DNA of 64,000 nucleotides from Blautia_A aquisgranensis. Lineage in GTDB: Bacteria; Bacillota; Clostridia; Lachnospirales; Lachnospiraceae. Positions 8,301-18,460 of the stretch are shown one piece after another. The number at the start of each line of letters is the position of its first letter. Positions within the stretch are counted from its first letter, which is position 1. The DNA is taken from the NCBI RefSeq assembly GCF_040096615.1, contig NZ_JBBMEJ010000011.1, positions 1 to 64,000 of the forward strand, in the 5' to 3' direction. The position numbers and the translations under genes are program-made. Under the pieces are notes generated by a model. It was not told the DNA's origin. It made no database searches and saw only the letters and a program-made list of their open reading frames with translations.

Positions 8301-11300
8301 TTGAAAACAGTTATGCAAGGGGAAAGGTATCCGGAACCGGAAATACTGGAGGCTTTTGCGGAAGAAATTATTATGGAAAAATTACATATTGCTATTCGTC
8401 AGGAAATGTAAATGACAATACCGGAGGTGGTTTTGTAGGCAGCAGATATTCAGATGTGATCCGATTCTGTTATTTTAATTCTGCGAATACGGGAAACCGC
8501 GATGGAATTCCGGCAACAACACAGAAGCTGAAAAAACAGGAAACCTATTCCGGCTGGGATTTTTCCCATATATGGACAATGTCGGAAAACAGTTATCCGG
8601 TAATTCAGCGTCAGGGAGAGCTTGAAGAGATAGAGATTGCCGGAGACGGAAGTGAAGAAAATCCGTATGTTATTACAACAGAAGCGCAGTTGCAGGCTCT
8701 TACGGAGAACAGGCTTCCGGTAAACGGAAATTATTATTATATTCTGGGAAACGATATTACTCTGAGCAGTGAAAACTGGACACCTGTTGGCGGAAATGGA
8801 ACAGATTCTTTCGGGGGAGTTTTTGATGGACAGGGATATACAATTCGTGGCCTCAAAATTTCCGGAAGAGGAAATTTGGATGCAGGTCTGTTTGGCAGTA
8901 ATGAGGGAACAATTCGAAATCTGAAGGTGGAAGGAAGTGTGGAAAATACTTCCAATGCCGGAATCCTTGCAGGTCGCAATAAAGGAAGAATTGAAAACTG
9001 TTCTGTATCCGGAAATGTGTCTTCAACAGAAACACATGGAGGTCTTGTCGGCATAAATGAACAAAATGCAACAATAGAAAAATGCCAGGCAGACGTGACT
9101 GTAGAAGGAAGTGGGATAGCAGGCGGCTTCGTCGGAAGTAACAACGGAACGATTCAATACTGTAGTGCTACAGGAAAAGTATCGGGAAGCAGAGAAGATG
9201 CCGGAGGTTTCATAGGATATAATCAGGGAGTTGTTCGAAACAGTTATTCCTGGGGACGTGTATCCGGAACCGGAAATACCGGAGGTTTTGTCGGCAGAGA
9301 ATATTATGGCAGCATGTATTTCTGTTACAGTGTCGGAATGACCAATGATAATAAAGGTGCAGGACTGGTAGGATACCGATACTCGGATAAAGTAAGATTC
9401 TGCTATTATAATGCGGCAAATACCGGAAACAGAGAAGGTATTCCTCTGTTAACGGCAAAATTAAAAGAAAAATCTTCTTACACAGGCTGGGATTTTGAAC
9501 ACATCTGGAATATCGGTGAAAAAGGATATCCGGTAATTGATTTGCGGGGAGAAGAAGAGGAGATCGAGATCAGTGGAGATGGAAGTGAGGAAAATCCTTA
9601 TGTAATCAAAACAGAAGCTCAACTGCAGGCGCTGACAGAAGGAAAACTTCCTCTTGCAGGAAAAAATTACTATGTGCTTGGAAATGACATTGAACTTTCC
9701 AGCGGAAACTGGACGCCTGTCGGAGGTAATGGAGCAGATGCTTTTGAAGGCTTCTTTGACGGAAAAGGATATACAATTCAGGGACTTAAAATTTCCGGAA
9801 GGTCAGAAGAGAATACAGGATTTTTTGGAATAAATAAAGGAGAGATCCGTAACCTGAATATTTCAGGTACTGTAGAAGCAAGCTCAAATACGGGAATTCT
9901 TGTGGGAAGTAACAGGGGAATCCTAGAAAACTGTAAGACATCCGGATCAGTGAGTTCACAGGGAAATCATGGCGGACTTGTGGGAATGAATGAGAATACT
10001 GGAGTTGTCAGACACTGCAGCAGCCAGGCAAATATAAGTGGTAAGGGAACTGGGGGAGGTCTGGCCGGGTATAATAACGGACAGATTACAGAGAGTTTTG
10101 CAACAGGAACTGTTACTGAAGGCAGTGAGGTTGGAGGTCTTGCTGGAGACAATTATTATGGAACTATTGAAAATTCATTTGCAAGAGGTAATGTCACAGG
10201 TAATACTGCCGGAGGTCTTGTTGGAAGATACTATTATGGAAAAATAATAAACTGTTATTCCACGGGAAAAGCAAATGAAGGAACTGGCGGAGGCCTGATC
10301 GGAAGCAGTTATGGAACAGTAACGAATTCCTATTACTGCAGCACTACAAGTTTCTGTAAAGATACAGATAAGGGAACACCTCTTTCAAGAGAAAAAATGA
10401 GAACAGAGGGAAATTATGAAGGCTGGGATTTCTCAGAAACCTGGGGAATTTACAGTACAATCAATAATGGATATCCGTTCCTTCTGTGGGAAATTGAAAA
10501 TAAAACAGAAGTAACCAATACTTCTTTCTGGTATGAAGTCGGGGAAAGCAAAAAAGGTTTTGCAAAAATGAATCAGGATATGCAGATCTACCTGACAGCA
10601 GAAAATATGAAAACTGTAAAATATCATATTACCTATGTGCAGTCTCAGGAAACCAGAACCATGGATGTTGTGGCTGAATACAACGAAAAGGAGCAGGCAT
10701 TTAAGGGAACATTCCATATTGATGAGGATATGCAGGAGATTTCGGCTTTATCTGCAACTGTGACTAATAATGCAGGAGAAGAAAATGTCATAAATTTTGA
10801 CAGCTCATATAATTATCAGATACCGCTCAAAATAGAGGGACTTTTGAATGTGAAGATTCCTGCTGAATTTGTCAAAGATGGCAAAATGAGTCTTCAGCTG
10901 AAAAATTCTTATGGAAGTTCAGTGGTTAAAATGTCAATGGACGGAAAAACAGAATTTACGATCCCGGCACTTGAGACTGGAATTTATAAGGCAGAGCTGT
11001 ATGCGGGAAATATGAAATATGCAGAAAGATCCGGAATTAAAATCGTTCAGGGTCAGACAACGCTGGAAGATTTTTCAGACCTGAGTGCTGTAGCAGATGT
11101 TGCAGTGGAGTTTTATGCAGAGGGAAGAAAGGTTTCCAGTGATGATTTTACATTGAATTTCTATGATAAGACAGAAGGGAAAGACCGACTTCTGGAAAAG
11201 GGTACAGAACTGAAATATCTGGCAGCAGGAGATAAGATCGGATATTCTCTGGAACTTACCGGAAATGGAAAGCGAAAATATCGGGTAGATGATACGATTT

Positions 11301-14300
11301 ATGAAAAAACGCTGAATGAAGGACTGAATGTAATACAGTTCCAGCTGAAACCATTTCATAATACAACCTGCGAAATATCTGCGGTTAATCAGGTATCCGG
11401 AAATCCGCTGCCAGGTGTTTATGTGTCAGTATCACAGAAACTGAATGGGGTTTATTCCAGACAAACTTCAGGAATTACCAATGCATCCGGAAAATGTACG
11501 CTGGAGGTTGCTGATGAGAAAGCTGAGGTTGTTGTATCAAAAACCGGTTATGAAACGCAGCGTTTAACTTTAAGTGAACAGGAACTGGGAAAAGGATTGA
11601 ATCTGGAAGTAGAACCGTTAAGTGGTATTGTGGAATTCGACCTTTCCTATGAAAAAAATGTTCTGGCATCTTCGTCAAGGAGTTCAGAAAAGGATGTTCT
11701 CAAACCTTTAGAGGTAACGCTGATCCGTGATAAGACCAAAACAAAATCAAAATTGTCCATGAAGGACTGGCCGAGAGTATATGTAGATGGATCCGGATGG
11801 AATCCAGGAGAAACATTTACGGCAGAGATCAAGACAGATCAGTGTGGAACGCAGACCATTACAACAAGTGTCAATACATTTGGAAATCTTTATTTTTCAG
11901 GGGTATTTAAAGGCAGAGGATCACTGATGGTTTCTGTTGAATGGGAAAAAGGTCTGACTTCAGGAACAAATAATCTGGCTTTATACGATAAAAAAGGAGA
12001 CAGAGTCACACTTGTGACCAGTGGCAGCACCATGGTTACCATGGATAATCTCGAAAAAGGCACATATACTCTGGCTGCCGCAGATAAAGATGCAGGACTT
12101 GGAAATTATCAGACTTTGGGTGAGCTTCAAAAAGAAGATTCCATGAATGAAAAATATGTATCTTCAGAGGTTTCCATTATGGATGGAATTATACAGGAAA
12201 CCGATGTTACGATACCGGCACCGGAAGTAAGCAGACAGCTGCTTGTTCGTGAGGAAAGTGGAATTCTGGTGAACAACAGTTATGCGAGGATCGGAGATTA
12301 TATCCATGTACGTGCAAAATATGTTTTTAATGATGAAATGGGAATTTCCGGAAAAACAGTAACATTGGAAGTTCCTTCCGGTACAAAATTTGTAGAAAAA
12401 TCTTTTACTGTAGATGGAAAACAGGAAAGTGTTGGGGTATCGGGAAATAAGCTTACCTGGAACACAGATAAAAAAGAGCTTCTGGTACGTTACAGTGTAA
12501 AGGTGCTTACTACAGTTACGGTAAGTGAACTGGAATTTTCAGGTTCTGTGGAATATGCATATGATACTGACAGAAGAACAGAACTTCTTGGAAAAGCTGC
12601 GGTACAGTTGAATGAACTTACAATTAATGTACCTGCACAGACCAATTATACAAACCTAATTGCAAATGGAATCGGGCCGAAAAATTCTTCTATTGAAATC
12701 TATGATGAAGGAATTCTTATTGGACAGACGACCTCAAATAAATACGGCGTGTATCGGGTAGCAGTAGAGCTGAATTCCGGAAGCAAAAATACGTTGCACC
12801 ATCTGAAAGCGGCTACAAAAGAAGGAAAAGAATCTGAGACGGTGGAAGTTCAGTATGGAACCAGTACAGCATCTGTTCTGAAACTGGAGATTGGATACAA
12901 TGGTGGAAATGTACTGGTTATTAATGACCCGACACAGGAAATTGCAAGCAGTACTATAAGCTATAATCCAACTTATCCGTTTTCGTTTAAGGCGTATTTT
13001 GACGATAACAGAACTGTAAATGATGTACAGATGCTCATTAGTCTGAAAAACGGAAATACTCTGGAAGTTCCGTTATATTATGATGAAGTGATGGATGTAT
13101 GGATGGCATCACAGAAACTTAATTCCGGAGAAATTCCTGAAAGTTTTTCAATAGAGTTTCAGCCGATCGCATTTAACTATGGAGAGGTAACCGCTCTTCC
13201 ATATGAAATCAGCAGTATTCAGAATGGTAAATTCTATGAACTTATAGGTGGAATTTCCGGCTATGAATCAGAAGTTACAATGGATGATTCCAGTCATACA
13301 AAACTCATGGCACTAAATGAGATACAGAAAGATGCCGCTTTTACACCGTCGGATACATATACATGTATTGATGTAGACGGCAGCAAAGTATACTTTGATC
13401 TGAAAGCAGATATGCAGTCAGTTGTCAGAAATGGTACAGAATATTTAACAACACAGTATTATATGTTACTGGATGACGGTACATATGTATTGTGCAGGAG
13501 AGGAATCGGTGTAAAAGGTTCCGTTTCTTCTGAGGCACTTTCGCTTTATGCAAAAGTAGATACAGGTGAAATCAAACAGGGAATAAAAGATATAAAGAAT
13601 GCCAAAGAGGCTATGGATTATTTCAAACTTCTGGAAGAGACAAGTAACTATAAGTATGAAAAATCTGAGGCAAATAAAGCCATGGATGATATCATTGCCG
13701 AAGCAGAAAAATCCACGAATCCGCGTATCAGAAATAAAGCTATGGAGTGGAAGGCGAAGAAGGAACTGGTTGATCTTGCTGAACGGTTAGATACTGCCTA
13801 TGATATGACTGATAAAGTGATCAGTAATGACAGTGCCGACAACGGTAATTATGATAAGATCTGGAAACAGGTTGCAAAAAAAATGCAGCAGACCAATCAG
13901 AGTATGAGAGACCTGAACAACAAAACCGCGCAGGAATGGATGAATGATGTATACGCGGACATTTTTAATGACGAAGAGTTTATGGATTACCTTATGGCAG
14001 ATAAGACGGATAAGGAGAAAAAAGCGCTTCGTGACAGGATTAAAAAACTGAGAAAAAAATACAAAATTACCAATGCAAAGGTTATTGTAGATCCCAGTGG
14101 TTATGTATATGAAACATTCCCGGAAAATCGTCTGGAAGGTGTGACAGCAACCCTCTATTACGAAAATGATGAGGGAAATATGCAGGTATGGGATGCAGAA
14201 GAATATCAGCAGATCAATCCTCAGAAAACAGACAAAGAAGGAGCTTACGGATGGGATGTGCCGGAAGGACTCTGGCAGGTTTCCTACAGCAAAGAAGGAT

Positions 14301-16519
14301 ATGAAACAGTTAAATCAGAAAAGCTTGAAGTGCCACCTCCACAGTTGGATGTTAATATTGAAATGGTATCCAAAAACGGAGCCGCTATTGCAGGGCAGGC
14401 TGTAAATTACAACAGAATAACGATTGTTTTTGATAAATATATCCAGAAAGCTTCTCTTGGAAGTGCTGTGTTTGATCTTACACTGGGAGCTTCTCATTAT
14501 GAAGTCATACCTGAAATCAAAACTTCTGATATAAAAAATTATAAAGGCGTAGAAGTTACCAAAAAAGCTGACCTGGTATTAAAAACAGGAAAACTTGTGG
14601 ATGGAACTTATAAGTTACATATCGGAGAAGGTATTCAGACATATTCCGGTGTGATAAGCAAAGCTATGGATACAAGCTTTGTTTCGGCATCTTCCGAAGA
14701 TGAACAGATCCGGACAATCAAGATCCCTGAAAAAGTTATCGTTATGCGAGGAGATGAGGAACTGTCCGATGGTGCACAGATACAGAGAAATGACAGAATT
14801 CTCATACAGGCTAAACCGGATGAGGGAGAAACACTGGAAACACTTACAGTAAATGGAGTATCGGTGAAAGACGGTGAATACTATACAGTTGCAGATGTGG
14901 ATCTGATCATTGAAGCTGTATTTAAAAAACCTGAGATAACTTATACGATGTCATTTGACAGTGTGGGTGGAAGCAGAGTATCTGCAATTACCGGAATTTC
15001 CGGAAATACCCTGGTTTCCAGACCGGCCGATCCGACACGGGAATATTGTACGTTTGAGGGATGGTATACAGATCCGGAGTATCATACTGCATGGGATTTT
15101 TCCGGGGACAGAGTTACAGAAAACATGGTTCTTTACGCAAAATGGAAAAATAAAAACTGCAGTATTACTCTGAATAATAAAGAAAGTGATCTGTACATTG
15201 GTGAAACAATAAAACTGGAAGCAGATGTAGCAATAGAAGGAACAAAAACGGATGCGCTGAAAAAAATATGGTCTTCATCAGATAAGACAGTTGCGTCTGT
15301 CGCAGAAGATGGAACAGTTACTGCAAAAAATACAGGAACAGCTGTAATTACAGTTACAGTGGAAAACATGCCAGGTGCACAAGCAAAATGTCAGCTTACT
15401 GTTCGAAAAAGAAATCAGATTCTGGAAGGAACAGATCTTTACTCAAAAACATCAGGAGACAGAGGCTTTTATCTGGATATTACATTGAAGGAAGGAGATG
15501 GTGATCTCACTTATACTTCATCAGATAATTCCGTTGCTTCGGTATCCAGACTTGGAAGAGTTCTTGTAAAACATCCCGGAACTGCAGAAATCGTAGTATC
15601 TGCTTCGGAGACCAGGGAATATGATGCGGCAGAAAAAACGATTGTCATCAAAGTTACAAAAGGTGTGCAGACTTTGCAGGGAACAATGTCTTATACAGTG
15701 ACAGCAGGCGAAAAGGCAATCCGTCTTGATACTTACCTGGAAGAAGGGGATGGAAATCTTTCTTATAAGTCATCAGATACACAGCTGATATCGGTAACAG
15801 AAAATGGCTTTGTCTATGGAAAGAAAAAGGGAACTGCAACTGTTACAGTAACAGCTTCTGAGACTGACAATTTTAAGAGTGCGGTTTTGAACATAAAGAT
15901 TACAGTTGGTGCGCCAAAAGAATGCAAGCACAGTTACGGAGCATGGAAAACAGTGAAGGATGCAACCGTCTTTGCGGAAGGAAAGCGAGAAGCTGTATGC
16001 GTAATATGTGGAAACAAAAAAACTGAAAAAATTTCAAAACTTCCGAAAAAACTTAAGTTAAGTGTAACCAGCCTCACGTTAAAAGTGAAAAAGACAGCTG
16101 TAATTAAAGTTACACAGATTCAGAAAGGTGATTCTGTTCTTTCCTGGAGTGCATCAAATAAAAATGTGACAGTCAGCAAGCAGGGAAAAGTAACAGCAAA
16201 TAAAGCAGGAACAGCTGTGATTACAGTGAAATTAAAGAGTGGAATTTCGGCGAAAGTGAATGTTAAAGTGCAGGATATCGTAGCTACAAAGATTTCGGTA
16301 TCTCCATCAAAATTAACTCTTGCAAGGGGAAAGACAAAAAAACTGACAGTGAAAGTTCTTCCGGCAAACTGCACTCAGAAAACAACCTACAAAAGCTCTA
16401 ATTCCAAAATTGTCACAGTAACTTCCGGTGGAATTGTAAAAGGGGTGAAAAAAGGTACAGCTAAAATTACCATACAGACAGGGAATAAAAAGACATACTG
16501 CACGGTAACTGTGAAATAA
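5369..16519 (+). CDS. giant secreted GLUG-repeat / Ig-like surface protein
   Basis: A 3,716-residue protein, by far the largest in the window. Residues 1-28 are a signal peptide (basic start, hydrophobic core, VLA end). Residues 30-155 are very acidic (Glu/Ser/Thr). Residues 160-1705 hold five large units rich in GLUG-type motifs (GGFVGYN, IENCYARG, VSGSGNTGGF). Then come carboxypeptidase-regulatory-like beta domains (about 2000-2075 and 2910-3000), a Lys/Glu-rich helical stretch (2725-2895), a Listeria-Bacteroides repeat (about 3191-3260, ending LYAKW), several Big_2-like domains, a CxH...CVIC segment near 3515-3550, and two more Big_2-like domains to the end. There is no LPXTG motif and no C-terminal membrane segment, so how it stays at the cell surface is unknown. 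Adhesion is likely but unproven. Confidence 0.85.
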   Translation: MKRRGRQFLAILLAVLMILPMDSFSVLAMESEQMTEWQDDMSDGDVFSDTSEEENETVQESADVSSDETEETYIPETEVSEPQQEESSAEVTPEAENPEIEELETEEEKSEPEEEIIEEPGNSDTENESQELTLDSEETEEKTEALESENEIAVFSDDTQWTGKGTEDEPYEISTEADLRKMSQLTQSASLGGYFILKNDIALTETWIPVGKDGNNCFKGVFDGNNFTVSNVQTDSVKGYAGFFGYNSGTVRNLSIQGNLNVNGIAGLLIGYNKGTVENCRTEGSVTSSSDGGGIIGENAGTVKNSTASVTVTGNGNAGGFMGENYGTVSGCGALGNVSGQNGENGGFVGYNTAKIENCYARGTVSGSGNTGGFLGRSERVSVKYCYASGTVNDNTGKGFGGYFYQCGPKFCYYNSANTGNREGIPVTLQKLKDQNTYYGWDFEHVWTMDENSYPAIDFRGEAGAVEIEGDGSEVDPYLIKTENQLQALCAGELPLKGRNYYVLANDIVLTGENWTPVGGNNMDAFGGVFDGQGHTISGLKLSGRNERYTGLFGENNGTICNLTVAGNIEAVSEAGILAGCNNGRIENCSVSGTVSSTGSHGGMVGLNSNKGVIENSTASAEISGTGEAGGFVGSNQGTIRYSGAAGKVSGSTEYAGGFTGYHSGTIENCYAWGKVSGSNTSGGFAGRAYNGSIKFCYALGMVNDNAGAGFVNDRYYSSIRFCYYNASNTGNRQGIPMTVQKLKKQETYTSWDFEHIWALGEKGYPVISLREEAGEIEIEGDGSEEDPYQIVTEKQLEALAVGTLPLKGKNYYVLGNDITLSSENWTPIGGNDTDVFCGIFDGQGHTISGLKISGRGEVYTGLFGANTGTIRNLNVSGKVEAESFAGILLGQNKGKIENCTVSGAVESLGTHGGLIGINEENAVIEDCISDVTVTGNGEAGGFAGSNNGTIRYSGARGKVSGSREDTGGFVGYNNRNIENSYARGKVSGTGNTGGFCGRNYYGKITYCYSSGNVNDNTGGGFVGSRYSDVIRFCYFNSANTGNRDGIPATTQKLKKQETYSGWDFSHIWTMSENSYPVIQRQGELEEIEIAGDGSEENPYVITTEAQLQALTENRLPVNGNYYYILGNDITLSSENWTPVGGNGTDSFGGVFDGQGYTIRGLKISGRGNLDAGLFGSNEGTIRNLKVEGSVENTSNAGILAGRNKGRIENCSVSGNVSSTETHGGLVGINEQNATIEKCQADVTVEGSGIAGGFVGSNNGTIQYCSATGKVSGSREDAGGFIGYNQGVVRNSYSWGRVSGTGNTGGFVGREYYGSMYFCYSVGMTNDNKGAGLVGYRYSDKVRFCYYNAANTGNREGIPLLTAKLKEKSSYTGWDFEHIWNIGEKGYPVIDLRGEEEEIEISGDGSEENPYVIKTEAQLQALTEGKLPLAGKNYYVLGNDIELSSGNWTPVGGNGADAFEGFFDGKGYTIQGLKISGRSEENTGFFGINKGEIRNLNISGTVEASSNTGILVGSNRGILENCKTSGSVSSQGNHGGLVGMNENTGVVRHCSSQANISGKGTGGGLAGYNNGQITESFATGTVTEGSEVGGLAGDNYYGTIENSFARGNVTGNTAGGLVGRYYYGKIINCYSTGKANEGTGGGLIGSSYGTVTNSYYCSTTSFCKDTDKGTPLSREKMRTEGNYEGWDFSETWGIYSTINNGYPFLLWEIENKTEVTNTSFWYEVGESKKGFAKMNQDMQIYLTAENMKTVKYHITYVQSQETRTMDVVAEYNEKEQAFKGTFHIDEDMQEISALSATVTNNAGEENVINFDSSYNYQIPLKIEGLLNVKIPAEFVKDGKMSLQLKNSYGSSVVKMSMDGKTEFTIPALETGIYKAELYAGNMKYAERSGIKIVQGQTTLEDFSDLSAVADVAVEFYAEGRKVSSDDFTLNFYDKTEGKDRLLEKGTELKYLAAGDKIGYSLELTGNGKRKYRVDDTIYEKTLNEGLNVIQFQLKPFHNTTCEISAVNQVSGNPLPGVYVSVSQKLNGVYSRQTSGITNASGKCTLEVADEKAEVVVSKTGYETQRLTLSEQELGKGLNLEVEPLSGIVEFDLSYEKNVLASSSRSSEKDVLKPLEVTLIRDKTKTKSKLSMKDWPRVYVDGSGWNPGETFTAEIKTDQCGTQTITTSVNTFGNLYFSGVFKGRGSLMVSVEWEKGLTSGTNNLALYDKKGDRVTLVTSGSTMVTMDNLEKGTYTLAAADKDAGLGNYQTLGELQKEDSMNEKYVSSEVSIMDGIIQETDVTIPAPEVSRQLLVREESGILVNNSYARIGDYIHVRAKYVFNDEMGISGKTVTLEVPSGTKFVEKSFTVDGKQESVGVSGNKLTWNTDKKELLVRYSVKVLTTVTVSELEFSGSVEYAYDTDRRTELLGKAAVQLNELTINVPAQTNYTNLIANGIGPKNSSIEIYDEGILIGQTTSNKYGVYRVAVELNSGSKNTLHHLKAATKEGKESETVEVQYGTSTASVLKLEIGYNGGNVLVINDPTQEIASSTISYNPTYPFSFKAYFDDNRTVNDVQMLISLKNGNTLEVPLYYDEVMDVWMASQKLNSGEIPESFSIEFQPIAFNYGEVTALPYEISSIQNGKFYELIGGISGYESEVTMDDSSHTKLMALNEIQKDAAFTPSDTYTCIDVDGSKVYFDLKADMQSVVRNGTEYLTTQYYMLLDDGTYVLCRRGIGVKGSVSSEALSLYAKVDTGEIKQGIKDIKNAKEAMDYFKLLEETSNYKYEKSEANKAMDDIIAEAEKSTNPRIRNKAMEWKAKKELVDLAERLDTAYDMTDKVISNDSADNGNYDKIWKQVAKKMQQTNQSMRDLNNKTAQEWMNDVYADIFNDEEFMDYLMADKTDKEKKALRDRIKKLRKKYKITNAKVIVDPSGYVYETFPENRLEGVTATLYYENDEGNMQVWDAEEYQQINPQKTDKEGAYGWDVPEGLWQVSYSKEGYETVKSEKLEVPPPQLDVNIEMVSKNGAAIAGQAVNYNRITIVFDKYIQKASLGSAVFDLTLGASHYEVIPEIKTSDIKNYKGVEVTKKADLVLKTGKLVDGTYKLHIGEGIQTYSGVISKAMDTSFVSASSEDEQIRTIKIPEKVIVMRGDEELSDGAQIQRNDRILIQAKPDEGETLETLTVNGVSVKDGEYYTVADVDLIIEAVFKKPEITYTMSFDSVGGSRVSAITGISGNTLVSRPADPTREYCTFEGWYTDPEYHTAWDFSGDRVTENMVLYAKWKNKNCSITLNNKESDLYIGETIKLEADVAIEGTKTDALKKIWSSSDKTVASVAEDGTVTAKNTGTAVITVTVENMPGAQAKCQLTVRKRNQILEGTDLYSKTSGDRGFYLDITLKEGDGDLTYTSSDNSVASVSRLGRVLVKHPGTAEIVVSASETREYDAAEKTIVIKVTKGVQTLQGTMSYTVTAGEKAIRLDTYLEEGDGNLSYKSSDTQLISVTENGFVYGKKKGTATVTVTASETDNFKSAVLNIKITVGAPKECKHSYGAWKTVKDATVFAEGKREAVCVICGNKKTEKISKLPKKLKLSVTSLTLKVKKTAVIKVTQIQKGDSVLSWSASNKNVTVSKQGKVTANKAGTAVITVKLKSGISAKVNVKVQDIVATKISVSPSKLTLARGKTKKLTVKVLPANCTQKTTYKSSNSKIVTVTSGGIVKGVKKGTAKITIQTGNKKTYCTVTVK
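5840..10500 (+). repeat. five tandem GLUG units inside the giant protein; four with exact 933-bp spacing
   Basis: Equivalent codons of the (V/I)EI.GDGSE motif start at 6764, 7697, 8630 and 9563, which is exactly 933 bp (311 residues) each time. The first unit is offset by 307 residues (P170 against P477). DNA identity between units is clearly less than perfect, so these are old in-frame duplications whose length has been kept. Confidence 0.9.
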
Positions 16520-16607
16520 GCATTTTTTTCATGTTTCTTTATAAATTTTATAATTTTATTAGAAAATGTACAAATTTCTCTCACATTTATCCTGTATGAT
16601 ATAAACA

Positions 16608-16633
16608 TCTTAAGAGAACAGAAGCTCTTAAGA
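16608..16633. repeat. 9-bp perfect inverted repeat
   Basis: TCTTAAGAG (16608-16616) and CTCTTAAGA (16625-16633) face each other over 8 bases. There is no T-run, so a terminator is unlikely. Role unknown. Confidence 0.4.
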
Positions 16634-16671
16634 AAAACTCTTTCCTTTCCCTAAAATATGTATGAAGATAA

Positions 16672-16718
16672 ACCACCGTCCTGTATGGCAAGACAGAGCC
16701 GACAGGACGGTGGTTTTG
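16672..16718. terminator. bidirectional terminator between convergent genes
   Basis: ACCACCGTCCTGT (16672-16684) is perfectly complementary to ACAGGACGGTGGT (16702-16714), with TTTTGATTT after it on the plus strand. It lies between the 3' end of the giant gene and the 3' end of the minus-strand ATPase gene. Confidence 0.75.
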
Positions 16719-16747
16719 ATTTACGGATAGTATTATGAAAAATATAT

Positions 16748-18460
16748 TTACGGGCGTCTGTAGCGGTTGAAGCAGGAATAAATCTCCTGAACTCGTGGAA
16801 GTGCATATCCACAGGAGATATAAGAACCTTCCGAGAAGAAGGAAAGCCCCTGCTTTTTTAGCTGGGAGTCCAGGTAGGTGACGATCTCAGGCAGAGTCCG
16901 TTTTCCGTCGATGAGATGCTCGCAGGCGTATTTCAGAAGAAGCGCCAGAGCGGCAGTCTGCTCGGAATCAGTAAGCTGTTCGATATAGCGGAGATCAATG
17001 TCTGTTTTTCCGAGGGAGAAGCCGTCTTTTCCATAAACTTTGGTTTTCAGGCGTTCCGGCTGTCCGGGGCGGCTGTGACGGGAAGGCGCAGGTCTGGACC
17101 AGGTCATGATGCGGTGGCTTTGCGGCAACCGGAATGCAGGTGGCTGGACAACAGAAAGCGGATATTCTTTGCAGAGCTCTCTTGTGGCGGCTGTGATATC
17201 AACCGGGTGATAATTGTCCATCTGGACCACCGTATCTGCGATATGGAAAAAAGCACCGGAGCTTCCCGCAACAAGAATCGTGGAGATTCCGGCCTTTTCA
17301 TAAAGTTCACGGGCACGTTCCAGAAATGGCGTGATGGGCTCTTTTTCCCGGCAGATCACACGCTGCATAAACGAATCCCGTACCATGAAATTGGTGGCTG
17401 AGGTATCCTCGTCAAGCAGAAAAACCTTACTTCCTGCTTCCATTCCTTCTACGATACCGGCTGCCTGGGAGGTACTTCCGCTGGCATCCTCTGTGGAAAA
17501 ACAGAGGGTGTCTTTTTTATTTGGAAGATCGTTGATAAAAAGCGAGATATCCACGTCTTTGATAAAACGTCCATCCTCAGAACGCAGTTTCAGGGCAGAG
17601 GCATCGGTGATCACATATTCCCGTTCGTCACCGGAAATATGGTTGTAAACGCCCAGCTCCAGTGCATTGAGAAGGGTGGATTTGCCATGGTAGCCGCCAC
17701 CTACGATCAGGGTGATGCCGCAGGGAATCCCCATACCGGTGATGGTGCCCTTATGCGGCAGATCAAGTGAAATCCGCAGACTGTCCGGTGAGACAAAAGG
17801 AACAGAATCCTTCATCGGGCGTGAAGAGATCCCACTTTCCCTGGGAAGAATGGCTCCGTCATTTACAAAGGCTGCAAGGGAACGGCGTTTCAGCTCCCGG
17901 CGTATATAAGCCTGATCTTCTGCGAGAAAGATGGCATGCCGAAGTGCAGCTGCGTCAAGATTTCTGTAAAAGAACGCTTTGTGCACACAGACCGGAAGAA
18001 AATCGAAGAGGATTTTTTCAAGCTCTGTTGCGTTGATGGTGCGGCCGTTAGCCGGAAAACCGATAAAAAAGCGGGCGATGATTCCCTTTTCCGTGATCTC
18101 GCAGGCTGTACGTGCGAGAACTTCCTGTCCGCAGTGACTGACAGAGATCAGACCGCTTTTTCCGGAGCCTTTTGCGCGGAAGGTATAGCGGCTGACCTGG
18201 TGCTCAAACTGACGGTTCAGAAAATCTCCAAGTGTAATGCGGGTGAGTGTATCCTTATAATATTCTGCCGGAAAACCGGTATCTTTGTGGGAAAGCCGCA
18301 CACTGATATGAGAAGGAGCGGCAAAAGGATCTCCCTGTACATGATCGATGGATAAAATATATCTGTCAAACTGATAGGCACCACGAAGTGATTTATAAGC
18401 TGGGTAACTCTTTCGGTTGACAGAGCGAAGCAGTGTTTTTAACTGATCTGATGATTGCAT
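16748..18460 (-). CDS. predicted ATPase of the ABC class
   Basis: About 570 residues, matching the Pfam 'ABC_ATPase' family of single, soluble, ABC-like proteins. A P-loop occurs as VGGGYHGKST, and a Walker B-like FLLDEDTSATNFM with the typical DEDT replaces the common DEP. There are no membrane segments and no partner permease, so it is not an ordinary transporter ATPase. The biological role of the family is not established. The start chosen is the ATG at 18460, because GGGAGGA lies a few bases upstream; an upstream extension lacks such a site. It runs convergent to the giant gene. Confidence 0.82.
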   Translation of the reverse strand: MQSSDQLKTLLRSVNRKSYPAYKSLRGAYQFDRYILSIDHVQGDPFAAPSHISVRLSHKDTGFPAEYYKDTLTRITLGDFLNRQFEHQVSRYTFRAKGSGKSGLISVSHCGQEVLARTACEITEKGIIARFFIGFPANGRTINATELEKILFDFLPVCVHKAFFYRNLDAAALRHAIFLAEDQAYIRRELKRRSLAAFVNDGAILPRESGISSRPMKDSVPFVSPDSLRISLDLPHKGTITGMGIPCGITLIVGGGYHGKSTLLNALELGVYNHISGDEREYVITDASALKLRSEDGRFIKDVDISLFINDLPNKKDTLCFSTEDASGSTSQAAGIVEGMEAGSKVFLLDEDTSATNFMVRDSFMQRVICREKEPITPFLERARELYEKAGISTILVAGSSGAFFHIADTVVQMDNYHPVDITAATRELCKEYPLSVVQPPAFRLPQSHRIMTWSRPAPSRHSRPGQPERLKTKVYGKDGFSLGKTDIDLRYIEQLTDSEQTAALALLLKYACEHLIDGKRTLPEIVTYLDSQLKKQGLSFFSEGSYISCGYALPRVQEIYSCFNRYRRP

